Source: Halomonas sp. 328 (GTDB lineage: Bacteria; Pseudomonadota; Gammaproteobacteria; Pseudomonadales; Halomonadaceae). Taken from it: a stretch of DNA of 64,000 nucleotides. Below, in pieces: positions 37,456 through 48,697 of this stretch (the first letter of the stretch is position 1; each line of letters begins with the position of its first letter). A program made the position numbers and the translations under genes. Where the stretch lies: NCBI RefSeq assembly GCF_015645095.1, contig NZ_JADOTW010000021.1:22088-86087 (forward strand), read 5' to 3'. The notes beneath the pieces were generated by a model. The model did no database searches, had not been told where the DNA came from, and was given only the letters and a program-made list of their open reading frames with translations.

Positions 37456-37790
37456 GGGCGGCCCTCCCCGGCGTCAAGGGGCAGGGCGTTCTGCTCGATC
37501 AGGGCCGATTCGATCACCACCCCGGGCACCCAGAAGAACTGCTCGTCGCTGCGTACCATGCCCAGCTCGCTGCGGCCCCGCTCCTCGATGGCATCGAGGC
37601 CGGTCTTGAGGTCGTTCACCTCGGCGGCCAGGCGCTGGTTGCGGGCGCGCAGCGGCTCGTTGGCCGCTTCCACCACATCGGCCCGGGCCCGGGTCTCGGC
37701 CAGCTCGCGCAGGCCGCCCTCGCCGAACCAGAGGCGGTACTGGAGCAGGGCGATCAGCACCAGCAGCACGCCGGCCAGCCACTTGAGCAT
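37452..37790 (-). CDS. ftsB: Cell division protein FtsB
   Basis: A 112-residue bitopic divisome protein: an N-terminal membrane helix (residues 3-19), then a coiled coil (about 28-70), and the family ending GRSELGMVRSDEQFFWV. It forms the FtsQLB complex. The usual upstream neighbour eno is absent; instead a stem-loop element (37875-38035) ends 84 bp before this start. Confidence 0.95.
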   Translation of the reverse strand: MLKWLAGVLLVLIALLQYRLWFGEGGLRELAETRARADVVEAANEPLRARNQRLAAEVNDLKTGLDAIEERGRSELGMVRSDEQFFWVPGVVIESALIEQNALPLDAGEGRP

Positions 37791-37874
37791 GAGGTCATCC
37801 CATCCACGGAAAAGGTCGGCGGCGATTATGCCATTATCGCCGCCATGGCGGCGAGTCGCGGCCGGGGTTATCCA

Positions 37875-38035
37875 GGACTATCACCGTTAGCTTTGGGATC
37901 CGGGGCTACCCTGGGGGCAGCCCGTCGCGGGGCGCTGTGAACCCCTCCCTGGGCGCTACTTTTGCCATCCCTGGCAAAAAACCCCCGCTCCATTCTGCCC
38001 CCAGCGCCCCTCGGCGATTCCGACTGTGATAGCCC
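37875..38035 (-). repeat. Intergenic stem-loop element, copy 4
   Basis: A 161-bp copy bounded by GGACTATCAC (37875-37884) and GTGATAGCCC (38026-38035), which differ as inverted repeats at one of ten bases. The core is nearly identical to copy 3. It lies between the DUF482 gene and ftsB. Confidence 0.88.
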
Positions 38036-38041
38036 TGTGGG

Positions 38042-39211
38042 TTATCCGGTCGCATTCCCCACGCAATCCTTGAACGGCAGGGCCGCCTCGGCGGCGTCGC
38101 AGTAGGCCGCCAGGTGCTGGGCCTCCTCGGCGCAGAAACGCACCACGGCGTCGCGCAGCCGCGGGTCGGCGATATGGTGCAGGGAGCGCAGGCGGCTCGG
38201 AGCGAAGCCCCGGGCCAGCTTGTGCTCGCCCTGGGTGCCCGGGTCGAAGGTGGTCAGTCCCTTGGCCAGGCAGTGCTCGATGCCCTGGTAGTAACAGGCC
38301 TCGAAGTGCAGGCTGTCGGCCATCACCTCGCTGCCCCAGTAGCGACCGTAGAGGGTGCGGCTGCCCTGCAGGCTCAGCGCCGCCGCCACCGGCCGCCCCT
38401 CCAGTCGAACCTGTACCAGCAGCAGCGCCTCGGGCATCGTTTCCCGCAGCCGCTGGAAGAACGCCAGCGACAGGTAGGGGCGCTGGCCCCGCTCCAGGTA
38501 GGTCAGGCAGTAGCAGCGGTAGAAGTGGTCCAGGGCCTCGGCATCGATGGCCTCGCCTTCCAGGCGCTCCAGGTGCAGCCCCTGGTCGGCGACCAGGCGC
38601 CGCTCACGGCGAATCGCCTTGCGCCGCTTGGAGGTCATGGCGGCCAGAAACCCCTCGAAGTCGCCGAAGCCCGCATCCCGCCACTGGAACTGCACCCCGT
38701 GGCGCACGACCAGGTTCGGCCGGGCCGCGAGCCAGGCATCCACCTCGGCGCTTTCGGCAAACAGCAGGTGCCAGCCGGAGAGCCCGCCACCCTCCCAATC
38801 GGCGGCCAGCTGCTGCCGTGCCTCCGCCGGGTCGATATGCGGCGCCAGCAGCAACCGCGGTCCCGGGGCCGGGGTAAAGGGAATCGCACTCAGGGCCTTG
38901 GGGTAGTAGCGGCCCCCCGCCCGTTCCCAGGCATCGGCCCAGCCCCAGTCGAAGACGTACTCGCCCCGGGAGTGAGCCTTGTGATAGAGCGGCAGGGCCC
39001 CGACCAGTCGCTCGCCTTGCCACAGGCAGAGGTGCCGCGGCGTCCAGCCGGTGGCGGTGGACACCGCCCCGCTCGCCTCCAGGGCGGCCAGGAATTCGTG
39101 GCGCAGGAAAGGGTAATCCTCCCCGACCAGGGCATTCCAGCGGGCGGCGGCCACCTCGTCGATGGCGGCCAGGGCCTGCACCCGCAGGGCGGGGCGCGCA
39201 GTTCCATGCAT
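38042..39211 (-). CDS. DUF482/FemAB-like GNAT-fold protein
   Basis: A 389-residue protein of the DUF482 family (peptidogalycan biosynthesis/recognition, GNAT-related, similar in layout to FemAB acyltransferases). Recognisable parts are YHKAHSRGEYVFDWGWADAWERAG, the central MTSKRRKAIRRERR and the C-terminal FDPGTQGEHKLARGFAP. Function is unproven; a role in envelope or amino-acyl transfer is suggested by the fold. The start at 39211 is the first sensible ATG but its ribosome site is weak. Confidence 0.8.
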   Translation of the reverse strand: MHGTARPALRVQALAAIDEVAAARWNALVGEDYPFLRHEFLAALEASGAVSTATGWTPRHLCLWQGERLVGALPLYHKAHSRGEYVFDWGWADAWERAGGRYYPKALSAIPFTPAPGPRLLLAPHIDPAEARQQLAADWEGGGLSGWHLLFAESAEVDAWLAARPNLVVRHGVQFQWRDAGFGDFEGFLAAMTSKRRKAIRRERRLVADQGLHLERLEGEAIDAEALDHFYRCYCLTYLERGQRPYLSLAFFQRLRETMPEALLLVQVRLEGRPVAAALSLQGSRTLYGRYWGSEVMADSLHFEACYYQGIEHCLAKGLTTFDPGTQGEHKLARGFAPSRLRSLHHIADPRLRDAVVRFCAEEAQHLAAYCDAAEAALPFKDCVGNATG

Positions 39212-39265
39212 ACGGACAGACTCTCGGATGACAACCTTCCGACCATAGCGAAGCGACGCCCACCG

Positions 39266-39375
39266 GGAAAGTAGGCGCCGCCAAACGACGCGAAAAAGCC
39301 GAGATGGGAAAACGGAAAAGCTAGCGCCGGACGACCTGGCCAGGAAAGTGGGCGCCGCCAAACGACGCGAAAAGG
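39266..39375. repeat. Imperfect tandem duplication after the small gene at 39384
   Basis: The sequence around GGCGCCGCCAAACGACGCG occurs at 39266-39299 and again at 39343-39375, 77 bp apart. A second block, the last six codons of the neighbouring gene (Gln-Val-x-Arg-Arg-stop), also occurs twice: in the gene and near 39320-39338. The gene end plus its 3' flank has therefore been duplicated. Confidence 0.75.
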
Positions 39376-39383
39376 CGGGGGGA

Positions 39384-39698
39384 CTAACGCCGCGCGACCT
39401 GGCGTCGGGGCTCGGGCCCTGCCTGGGTATCGGCGTCAGCCGTGGATTCGGCGGCCCGGTATGACGGCCTGGGGGCCGGAGGGCGGCAGGCGGCCAGCAG
39501 GGCCTCGAACTGCTCGCGGGTCAGCTCCACGCGCTCGCTGCCCTGGCCAGGAGCCCAGCAAACCCAGAGCACCGGCGTGGCCTGGGACTGATCGACGCCC
39601 ACGATGCGCCCTTCACGGCCCTTCTGGGTATCGCGAAGCGAGAGCCCCAGCAGGGGCTGCACATCGACGGGGGGCGGGAATCTCACTCTGCCTGTCAC
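39384..39698 (-). CDS. Small protein of unknown function
   Basis: A 104-residue protein, start GTG at 39696-39698 with GGAG upstream. It has a compact hydrophobic core (VRFPPPVDVQPLLGLSL, VLWVCWAPGQGSERVELTREQFEALLAACRP) and a disordered tail. I do not recognise a family. The hydrophobic pattern suggests a small beta-rich domain. It lies alone between the DUF482 gene and gapA, and a duplicate of its 3' end lies downstream. Confidence 0.6.
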   Translation of the reverse strand: MTGRVRFPPPVDVQPLLGLSLRDTQKGREGRIVGVDQSQATPVLWVCWAPGQGSERVELTREQFEALLAACRPPAPRPSYRAAESTADADTQAGPEPRRQVARR

Positions 39699-39828
39699 GG
39701 CCGCTGCTCCATGTTAGTGACCATTCAGCGTCCATCGCTGATGGGACTAAGCCTAGCAGCTTAGCGCCGGACAAGCACCGTTGGCCAGCGCGGAAGTCAA
39801 GCGTGGCGGCAGAAACCAGAAACGAGAA

Positions 39829-39849
39829 CGGGTGCCCGAAGGGCACCCG
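39829..39849 (-). terminator. Intrinsic terminator of gapA
   Basis: CGGGTGCCC pairs with GGGCACCCG around GAA. On the minus strand it is followed by a T-rich TTCTCGTTTC. Confidence 0.85.
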
Positions 39850-39938
39850 TGAAGCGCAGGACATGACGTCACCATGACACCGGAGCGGAGCCGTGAGTCG
39901 CCGTGGGCATGGCGACGCCATATCGTGCCTGGGGCGGA

Positions 39939-40940
39939 TCAGCGCGCCGCGGCCATGGCCAGGGCGGTGTCCAGCATGCGGTTGGAGAAGCCCCACTCGT
40001 TGTCGTACCAGGCCATCACCTTGACCAGGCGACCATTGACGCGGGTGTGGTTGGCGTCAAAGGTGGAAGAGTGGGCATCGTGATTGAAGTCGATGGAGAC
40101 CAGCGGCAGGGCGTTGACCGCCAGCACCGGCGAGGCCTCGGCGGCCTTGGCAACGATGGCGTTGATCTCCTCCTTGGTGGTGTCGCGGCCGGCGGTAAAC
40201 ACCAGGTCCACCAGGGAGACATTGATCACCGGCACCCGCACCGCCAGGCCGTCCAGCTTGCCGTTGAGCTCCGGCAGCACCAGGCCCACGGCGGCGGCGG
40301 CACCGGTCTTGGTGGGAATCATCGACTGGGTGGCGCTGCGCGCCCGATAGGGGTCGCTATGGTAGACGTCGGAGAGGTTCTGGTCGTTGGTGTAGGCATG
40401 CACCGTGGTCATCAGGCCGTTCTCGATGCCCACCGTGTCCTGCAGGGCCTTGGCCACCGGCGCCAGGCAGTTGGTGGTGCAGGAGGCATTGGAGACCACC
40501 TGGTGCCCGGCCTCGAGCACGTCCTCGTTGACGCCATAGACCACGGTGGCGTCGGCATCGGGGCTGGGGGCGGAGATCAGCACCTTGCGAGCCCCCGCCT
40601 CCAGGTGCTTGGCGGCGGCCTCACGCTTGGTGAACAGGCCGGTGCACTCCATCACCAGGTCGACGTTGAGGGCGGACCAGGGCAACTGGGCCGGGTCGCG
40701 CTGGGAGGAGATGGCGATGCGATCGCCGTCGACGCTGAGGCTCTCCTCGTCATGCTCGACCTTGAACGGGAAGGGGCCGTGGACGCTATCGCGCTGCAAC
40801 AGATGGGCATTGAGGGCCGGGTCGCCCAGGTCGTTGATGGCGACCACCTGAACCCGGTCGCGGTAACCGTTTTCGTAGAGGGCCCGAAGGACATTGCGGC
40901 CGATGCGGCCAAAGCCATTGATCGCGACACGTAGGGTCAT
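39939..40940 (-). CDS. gapA: Glyceraldehyde-3-phosphate dehydrogenase, type I
   Basis: A 333-residue NAD-dependent dehydrogenase. NAD motif [15 protein letters not shown] at the N-terminus; catalytic Cys154 in [13 protein letters not shown]. It is divergent from edd, the classical arrangement in Pseudomonas-like bacteria, where GapA removes the triose phosphate made by the Entner-Doudoroff aldolase. A candidate HexR-type site lies between the two genes. Confidence 0.96.
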   Translation of the reverse strand: MTLRVAINGFGRIGRNVLRALYENGYRDRVQVVAINDLGDPALNAHLLQRDSVHGPFPFKVEHDEESLSVDGDRIAISSQRDPAQLPWSALNVDLVMECTGLFTKREAAAKHLEAGARKVLISAPSPDADATVVYGVNEDVLEAGHQVVSNASCTTNCLAPVAKALQDTVGIENGLMTTVHAYTNDQNLSDVYHSDPYRARSATQSMIPTKTGAAAAVGLVLPELNGKLDGLAVRVPVINVSLVDLVFTAGRDTTKEEINAIVAKAAEASPVLAVNALPLVSIDFNHDAHSSTFDANHTRVNGRLVKVMAWYDNEWGFSNRMLDTALAMAAAR

Positions 40941-41074
40941 GCTGGCATCCTCGCGTTCTTGTGCTGTCGAGTCGATGACGGCGACCCCGCTGAAAGGAGC
41001 CGACGCCTGGTAACAGTGAAAGATTACTATCTATGACCCCCAATTTGGCCCAAAGTCGGGGAGCTTTCAAGGTA

Positions 41075-41095
41075 TTTTTTTGCTAAGTTTACAAC
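41075..41095 (-). promoter_or_regulatory. Candidate HexR-type operator between gapA and edd
   Basis: The minus strand reads GTTGTAAACTTAGCAAAAAAA. A closely similar GTTGTAAAATTACCTAAAA is found before zwf (51744-51762). TTGT-N7-GCAA is close to the TTGT-N7-ACAA pattern described for HexR in pseudomonads. Confidence 0.5.
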
Positions 41096-41149
41096 ATCGG
41101 ACATCGCCGGGCCGGCGAAGTCTTCTCACTTCGATCAGACGAGGTTGCC

Positions 41150-43036
<1,887 letters not shown>

Positions 43037-43074
43037 GCCTTGTATCTGCGACTGTTTAAAGAGGCCAGCTTACG

Positions 43075-44040
43075 ATGATTCGACCGGCATTGATCGGTGA
43101 TATCGGTGGCACCAATGCGCGCTTCGCCCTGGTGACCCCCGGCGCCTTCGAGCCCCACGATATCCTCAGCCTACCCTGCGCCGACTACCCGGGCCTGGTG
43201 GAGGCGGTCAACGACTACCTGGCCCGGGTCGGCGCCACCGGGGCCCAGGCGCCCCGGGAGGCCTGCCTGGCCTTCGCCTGCCCGATCCGCGGCGACCGGG
43301 TCAAGATGACCAACAACCACTGGGCCTTCTCCCGGCGCGAGGCGCAGCAGGCGCTGGGCCTGACGCTCTTCAAGGTGATCAACGACTTCACCGCCCAGGC
43401 CCTCGGCGTGCCCCATGTGGCCGACCAGGACCTCGTCGAGGTGCAGCCCGGCGAGGCCCTGGCGCATACCGCCCGGCTGGTGATCGGCCCCGGCACCGGG
43501 CTCGGCGTGGCCGGACTCTTTCCCGGCCGCCAGGCCTGGATCCCGCTGCCCACCGAGGGCGGCCATGTCACCTTCGCCCCCACCGACGAGCGCGAGCAGA
43601 ACCTGCTGCGCCACTTCCGCAACCGCTACGGGCGGGTCAGCGTGGAGCGCATCCTCTGCGGCCAGGGGCTGCTCGACCTCTACCTGGCCCACTGCTCCCT
43701 GAAGGGCGCCCCGCCCCGCTACGCCAGCCCCGCCGAGGTCAGCGAGGCGGCGGGAGAAGACCCGGTGGCCCGTGATACCCTGCTGCGGTTCCTGAAGATC
43801 CTCGGCGACGTTTGTGGCGATGCGGCCCTGACGATGGGCGCCCGGGGCGGGGTCTACCTGTGTGGCGGCATCCTGCCGCGGTTGCTCGACTGGCTGCCGC
43901 GCAGCCGCTTCCGCGAGGCCTTCGCCGCCAAGGGGCGCATGGGCGACTACACCGCGGCGATCCCGGTGCAGGTGGTCACCGCCGCCTGGCCCGGCCTGCT
44001 GGGCGCCGCCGAGGCCCTCCACAACCCCGAGGTCGACTAG
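43075..44040 (+). CDS. glk: Glucokinase
   Basis: A 321-residue ATP-dependent glucokinase of the Glk group. Phosphate-1 motif LIGDIGGTNARFAL at the N-terminus, catalytic aspartate in KVINDFTAQALG, and the LPTEGGHVTFAP substrate loop. It lies 38 bp after edd and channels glucose into the Entner-Doudoroff pathway. Confidence 0.95.
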   Translation: MIRPALIGDIGGTNARFALVTPGAFEPHDILSLPCADYPGLVEAVNDYLARVGATGAQAPREACLAFACPIRGDRVKMTNNHWAFSRREAQQALGLTLFKVINDFTAQALGVPHVADQDLVEVQPGEALAHTARLVIGPGTGLGVAGLFPGRQAWIPLPTEGGHVTFAPTDEREQNLLRHFRNRYGRVSVERILCGQGLLDLYLAHCSLKGAPPRYASPAEVSEAAGEDPVARDTLLRFLKILGDVCGDAALTMGARGGVYLCGGILPRLLDWLPRSRFREAFAAKGRMGDYTAAIPVQVVTAAWPGLLGAAEALHNPEVD

Positions 44041-44069
44041 GTCTTGTCAACGTCCCCCAGGAGAGCCCG

Positions 44070-44957
44070 ATGATTCCCGATTCCCTGCGCCAGCTGCTGG
44101 ATGCCACCCAGGGCCAGCGCCGCACCCAATGGCAAGGCCGCGAGGTGTGGCTGGCCAACGAAGCCTGGGGAGAGCTCGCGCTCTCCCTCCAGGGTGCCCA
44201 GGTGCTTCATTTCCGCCCCACGAGCCATGACGCCGGCGGCTGGCTCTGGGTCACCCCCTCGCCCCAGCCCCTGCCCGGGGCGATCCGCGGCGGCATCCCG
44301 CTGTGCTGGCCCTGGTTCGCCGACGAACGCTACGCGGACGAATCGGAAGACCATAGCGGCCCCTTCCACGGCCCGGCCCGCAAGGCGGACTGGCGCCTGG
44401 ACGCGGTGGACGAGCACGAGGGCGGCATCGAGCTGCACCTCTCCCCGGAGAGCCGCCTGCATAGCCAGCTCAGTCCACGGCTGCTGGTCCAGGCCAACGC
44501 CAACCGCCTGCATGTGGAACTGATCACCGAGCACACCGGCGAGACCCCGGTGAAGCTCAGCGGCGCCCTGCACAGCTACCTGGCGGTGAGCGACGCCCAG
44601 GCCTGCCGCGTCGAGGGGCTGGCCGGGGCCCGCTACCTGGACAAGCACCGCGACTTCGCCGAGGCCGATCAGCAGGGCGAGCTGGGGATCCGCGGCGCCG
44701 TGGATCGCATCTACCACAGCAACGCCGAGCTGGTCCTCGACGACGGCCGGCGCCGCCTGCGCATCGCCCGCCAGGGCAGCGACTCGGCGGTGGTCTGGCA
44801 CCCCGGCGAGGCCCCGCCCGAGGACACCGCCGCCGAGGCGGCCCGCCGCTTCCTCTGCGTGGAGGCCGCCAATACCCGCCTCGACCCGGTGTGGCTGGTA
44901 CCCGGCGCCCAGCACCTGCTGGGCACCACCCTCTCTCTCGCGGAGGACACCCCATGA
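44070..44957 (+). CDS. D-hexose-6-phosphate mutarotase
   Basis: A 295-residue aldose-1-epimerase-fold enzyme of the YeaD class that interconverts alpha and beta glucose 6-phosphate. Family segments: GAIRGGIPLCWPWFADE, GPARKADWRL and the late RRFLCVEAANT. It supplies the beta anomer preferred by Zwf, which fits its place after glk. AGGAG precedes the ATG at 44070. It overlaps the next gene by 4 bp. Confidence 0.92.
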   Translation: MIPDSLRQLLDATQGQRRTQWQGREVWLANEAWGELALSLQGAQVLHFRPTSHDAGGWLWVTPSPQPLPGAIRGGIPLCWPWFADERYADESEDHSGPFHGPARKADWRLDAVDEHEGGIELHLSPESRLHSQLSPRLLVQANANRLHVELITEHTGETPVKLSGALHSYLAVSDAQACRVEGLAGARYLDKHRDFAEADQQGELGIRGAVDRIYHSNAELVLDDGRRRLRIARQGSDSAVVWHPGEAPPEDTAAEAARRFLCVEAANTRLDPVWLVPGAQHLLGTTLSLAEDTP

Positions 44958-45823
44958 GCGCCGCCTTCGACGTGCCCCTGGTGCTGGGCATGATGCGCCT
45001 CCACGAGGCCCGGGACCTGCAGGATCCCGAGCGCCTGGCCGACTGGATCGAAGCGCGTCTCGACCAGGGCCTCGACTGGTTCGACCACGCCGATATCTAC
45101 GGCGACGGCCAGGGCGAGACGCTGTTCGGCGCCGCCCTCAAGAGCCGCCCGGGCCTGGCCCAGCGGGTGCGCATCATCACCAAGGCGAGCATCATCACCC
45201 CCCAGCGCGACGCCTCCGGCTATGCGGTCAAGCACTACGACGCCTCGCCGGCCTACCTGGGCGCGGCCATCGACGCGGCCCTGGCCCGGCTGGGGGTCGA
45301 GCGCCTCGATCACTTCCTGCTGCATCGCCCCGACCCGCTGATGGACGCCGAGGCCACCGGTCGCGTCCTGGACGACGCCGTGGCCGCCGGCAAGATCGCT
45401 GCCGCCGGGGTCTCCAACTTCCTGCCGGAGCAGTGGCGGCGCCTGCAGGGGGCCATGCACCACAAGCTGGCGGTGCATCAGCTGGAGCTCTCCCTGGGGC
45501 ATAGCACGCCGCTCTTCGACGGCAGCTACGACGCCCTGCTGCGGGACGGCCTGGCGCCCCTGGCCTGGTCGCCGCTGGGTGGCGGGAGCGTCTTCGAGGA
45601 TCGCCTGGGCCGGGTTCTGACCGCCGAGGCCGAGGCCCACGGCTGCAGCCCCGGCGCCCTGGCCCTGGCTTGGCTGCGCCGCCTGCCCGGTGGCCCGGTC
45701 CCGGTGGTCGGCACCCTCAAGCCCGAGCGCCTGGAGGCGCTGCTGCAGGCCCCCGAGCCGGCCCTGGCGCCACCGCCCTGGTATGCCCTGCTGGAGGCCG
45801 CGCGCTGCCATCGCGTGGCCTGA
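44954..45823 (+). CDS. Aldo/keto reductase, YdhF-like
   Basis: A 289-residue NADPH-dependent reductase of the AKR fold. Catalytic Asp and Tyr lie in GLDWFDHADIYGDGQGE, with lysine in IITKASI and histidine in HFLLHRPDPL. Closest in motif spelling to E. coli YdhF. Its ATGA overlap with the mutarotase gene ties it to sugar metabolism, but the substrate is unknown. Confidence 0.9.
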   Translation: MSAAFDVPLVLGMMRLHEARDLQDPERLADWIEARLDQGLDWFDHADIYGDGQGETLFGAALKSRPGLAQRVRIITKASIITPQRDASGYAVKHYDASPAYLGAAIDAALARLGVERLDHFLLHRPDPLMDAEATGRVLDDAVAAGKIAAAGVSNFLPEQWRRLQGAMHHKLAVHQLELSLGHSTPLFDGSYDALLRDGLAPLAWSPLGGGSVFEDRLGRVLTAEAEAHGCSPGALALAWLRRLPGGPVPVVGTLKPERLEALLQAPEPALAPPPWYALLEAARCHRVA

Positions 45824-45862
45824 GGCTCTACTAACAACCACAGTCACGACCCGGAGGAACCC

Positions 45863-47560
45863 ATGTTTCAGCTGACCCGTAGCGTCACCTGGCAGGCCCT
45901 GGAGCGGCTCTGCCGCGAGACCAGCAAGGACCGCATCCACGACTACTTCGCCGCCGACCCGGCGCGCTTCGACAAGATGAACCTGCGGGTCGGTGGACTC
46001 TTCCTCGACTACTCCAAGCACCTGGTCTCCGACGAGGTGCTGGCCAAGCTGCTGGAGCTGGCCGACCACTCTGCCCTGGTCCAGCGCCGCGCCCAGATGT
46101 TCTCCGGCGATATCATCAACGTCACCGAGGACCGCCCGGTGCTGCATACCGCCCTGCGCCACCTGGGCGACTCGCCGGTCCATGTGGACGGCAAGGACGT
46201 GATGCCGGAGATCCGCCGCACCCGGGAGCAGATCCAGCGCTTCTCCGAGGCGATCCGCAGCGGCGAGTGGAAGGGCTACAGCGGCAAGCGCATCAAGCAC
46301 GTGGTGAACATCGGCATCGGCGGCTCGGACCTCGGCCCCAACATGGCCTGCCGGGCACTGCTCAAGTACCGCCACCCGGAGCTCAGCTTCCACTTCGTCT
46401 CCAACGTGGACGGCACCCATATCCAGAAGGTGCTCAGCGGCCTCGATGCCGAGACCACCCTGTTCATCGTCTCCACCAAGACCTTCTCCACCCAGGAGAC
46501 CCTGCTCAACGCCAAGACGGCGCGACGCTGGTTCCTCGACCACGCCGGCGAGGACGCCGACGTGGGCGCCCACTTCGTCGCCGCCTCCACCAACCGCAAG
46601 GCGGCCATGGAGTTCGGCATCCGCGAGGAGAACGTCTTCGAGTTCTGGGCCTGGGTCGGCGGGCGCTACTCCATGTGGTCCTCCATCGGCCTGCCCATCG
46701 CCCTGTCCGTCGGCTTCGACGGCTTCATGGAGCTGCTCGAGGGCGCCCATGAGATGGACGAGCACTTCATCTCGGCCCCCTTCGCCGAGAACATGCCGGT
46801 ACTGATGGCGCTGATCGGCATCTGGTACATCAACTTCCTGGGCGCCGAGACCCAGGCCATCGTGCCCTACGACCAGGCCCTGCATCAGCTGCCCTCCTTC
46901 CTGCAGCAGCTGGACATGGAGTCCAACGGCAAGTCGGTGGATATCTTCGGCCACCCGGTCGACTACAAGACCGGGCCCATCGTCTGGGGCCAGACCGGCT
47001 CCAACGGTCAGCACGCCTTCTTCCAGTTGCTCCACCAGGGCACCCGCTTCGTGCCCATCGACTTCATCGCCTCGCTGAAGCCGGAGCCGGGCTTCGAGGA
47101 CCACCACTTCGCCCTGCTCACCAATATGCTGGCCCAGGCCAACGCCTTCATGGAGGGCAGCCAGGAGGGCGGCCAGCTCGACCCCTACAGCTGCCCCGGC
47201 AACCGCCCCTCGAGCACCCTGCTGCTCGACGAGCTGACGCCCAAGAACCTGGGCGCCCTGATCGCCCTCTACGAGCACAAGGTGTTCGTCCAGGGGGTGA
47301 TCTGGAACATCAACTCCTTCGACCAGTGGGGCGTGCAGCTGGGCAAGCGCATCGCCGGCGAGATCAGCGAGCGCATCGACGAACGCACCCAGGACTTCGA
47401 TGCCTCCACCCAGGGGCTGCTGGCCCTGGTCCGCCAGCACTTCCCGGGCCGCGACCCGGCCCGCGCCGCGGATAAGGCCGAGGCGGCCAAGACGGCCCCC
47501 GAGCAAGGCAGCTCCGCCAAGGCCGGCAAGGCCAAGCGCGGCAAGGAGCAGGCCCGATGA
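45863..47560 (+). CDS. pgi: Glucose-6-phosphate isomerase
   Basis: A 565-residue isomerase between glucose 6-phosphate and fructose 6-phosphate. Motifs: NIGIGGSDLGPNM, VSTKTFSTQETL, GGRYSMWSSIGLP, and QWGVQLGKRIA near the end. The last 30 or so residues form an Ala/Lys-rich tail, probably disordered and not part of the fold. It overlaps the fructokinase gene by 4 bp. Confidence 0.96.
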   Translation: MFQLTRSVTWQALERLCRETSKDRIHDYFAADPARFDKMNLRVGGLFLDYSKHLVSDEVLAKLLELADHSALVQRRAQMFSGDIINVTEDRPVLHTALRHLGDSPVHVDGKDVMPEIRRTREQIQRFSEAIRSGEWKGYSGKRIKHVVNIGIGGSDLGPNMACRALLKYRHPELSFHFVSNVDGTHIQKVLSGLDAETTLFIVSTKTFSTQETLLNAKTARRWFLDHAGEDADVGAHFVAASTNRKAAMEFGIREENVFEFWAWVGGRYSMWSSIGLPIALSVGFDGFMELLEGAHEMDEHFISAPFAENMPVLMALIGIWYINFLGAETQAIVPYDQALHQLPSFLQQLDMESNGKSVDIFGHPVDYKTGPIVWGQTGSNGQHAFFQLLHQGTRFVPIDFIASLKPEPGFEDHHFALLTNMLAQANAFMEGSQEGGQLDPYSCPGNRPSSTLLLDELTPKNLGALIALYEHKVFVQGVIWNINSFDQWGVQLGKRIAGEISERIDERTQDFDASTQGLLALVRQHFPGRDPARAADKAEAAKTAPEQGSSAKAGKAKRGKEQAR

Positions 47561-48525
47561 TCCCGGTGATCGCCTTCGGCGAAGCCCTGGTCGATATGCT
47601 CTCCAGTCGCCTCGGCGAGGCGGCCGGCAACGCCCCGGAAACCTTTACCCCCTATGCCGGCGGCGCCCCGGCCAATGTGGCGGTGGCCTGCGCACGCCTC
47701 GGCGTGCCGAGCCGCTTCCTGGGCATGCTCGGCGACGATCACTTCGGCGACTTCATCGCCGAGGAGCTGGCCGCCCACGGCGTCGATACCGACGGCGTGG
47801 TGCGCACCCGGGCCGCCCGCACGGCGCTGGCCTTCGTCTCCCGGGACGCCAGCGGCGAGCGCACCTTCGACTTCTACCGGCCGCCCGCCGCCGACCTGCT
47901 CTACCGCCTGGAGCACCTGCCCCAGGGGGTCTTCGCCGCGCCGGCCATCCTGCACCTGTGCAGCAACAGCCTCACCGAACCAGACATCGCCGAGACCACC
48001 CTGGCCATGGCCGAGACGGCCCGCCGCGCCGGCTGCCTGGTCAGCGTCGATGCCAACCTGCGCCACAACCTCTGGGCGGACGGCCGGGCCGACGCACCCC
48101 TGGTCACCCGGCTGCTGGATGGCGCCGACCTGCTCAAGCTCTCCCGGGAGGAGGTCGACGACCTGCGCGGCGACCACCCCGAAGCCGCCTGGCTGGCCGA
48201 GCGCCTGGCCGCCGGGGTCAAGGCCATCGTCATCACCGACGGCCCCGGCCCGGTGCGCCTGCTGGGTGCCGGCCGCGAGCTGAGCGTGGCCCCGCCCCAA
48301 GTGAAGGCGGTGGACACCACCGCCGGCGGCGACGCCTTTATCGGCGGCCTGCTGGCGGAGCTGGCCACTCACCTGGAGAGCGCCGGCATCGCCAGCGACT
48401 GGCACCAGGATGACGCCTTCCTGACCCGGGCGGTGACCACCGCCTGCCAGTGCGGCGCCCATGCGGTGACCCGCCCCGGCGCCTACGCCGCCCTGCCCAC
48501 CCGGGAGGACCTGGCGAGGCACTGA
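47557..48525 (+). CDS. PfkB-family fructokinase
   Basis: A 322-residue ribokinase-fold sugar kinase. N-terminal VIAFGEALVDML and YAGGAPANVAVACARLG, catalytic base in DTTAGGDAFIGGLLAEL. The AGGD spelling and operon position with pgi point to fructokinase: fructose to fructose 6-phosphate, then Pgi to glucose 6-phosphate. Other hexoses cannot be excluded. A GC hairpin (48580-48598) follows the stop. Confidence 0.88.
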   Translation: MIPVIAFGEALVDMLSSRLGEAAGNAPETFTPYAGGAPANVAVACARLGVPSRFLGMLGDDHFGDFIAEELAAHGVDTDGVVRTRAARTALAFVSRDASGERTFDFYRPPAADLLYRLEHLPQGVFAAPAILHLCSNSLTEPDIAETTLAMAETARRAGCLVSVDANLRHNLWADGRADAPLVTRLLDGADLLKLSREEVDDLRGDHPEAAWLAERLAAGVKAIVITDGPGPVRLLGAGRELSVAPPQVKAVDTTAGGDAFIGGLLAELATHLESAGIASDWHQDDAFLTRAVTTACQCGAHAVTRPGAYAALPTREDLARH

Positions 48526-48614
48526 CCTTCCTCTGGCTTAACGCCAGCGCCTCGACACCAGCGGCTCAAACCAGCGCCTCGCCCCCCAGGGCGGGGCGTT
48601 GCCGTTGTCTGGAT

Positions 48615-48640
48615 AAAAAAGACCCGCCGGATGGCGGGTC
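48615..48640 (-). terminator. Intrinsic terminator of eda
   Basis: GACCCGCC pairs with GGCGGGTC (48621-48628 with 48633-48640). On the minus strand it is followed by six Ts (48615-48620). Confidence 0.88.
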
Positions 48641-48697
48641 GAAGGCACAGCACTAGCCTGTAGCTACGGGCTGTCGAGAGAGAAGCGGTACAGGGTC

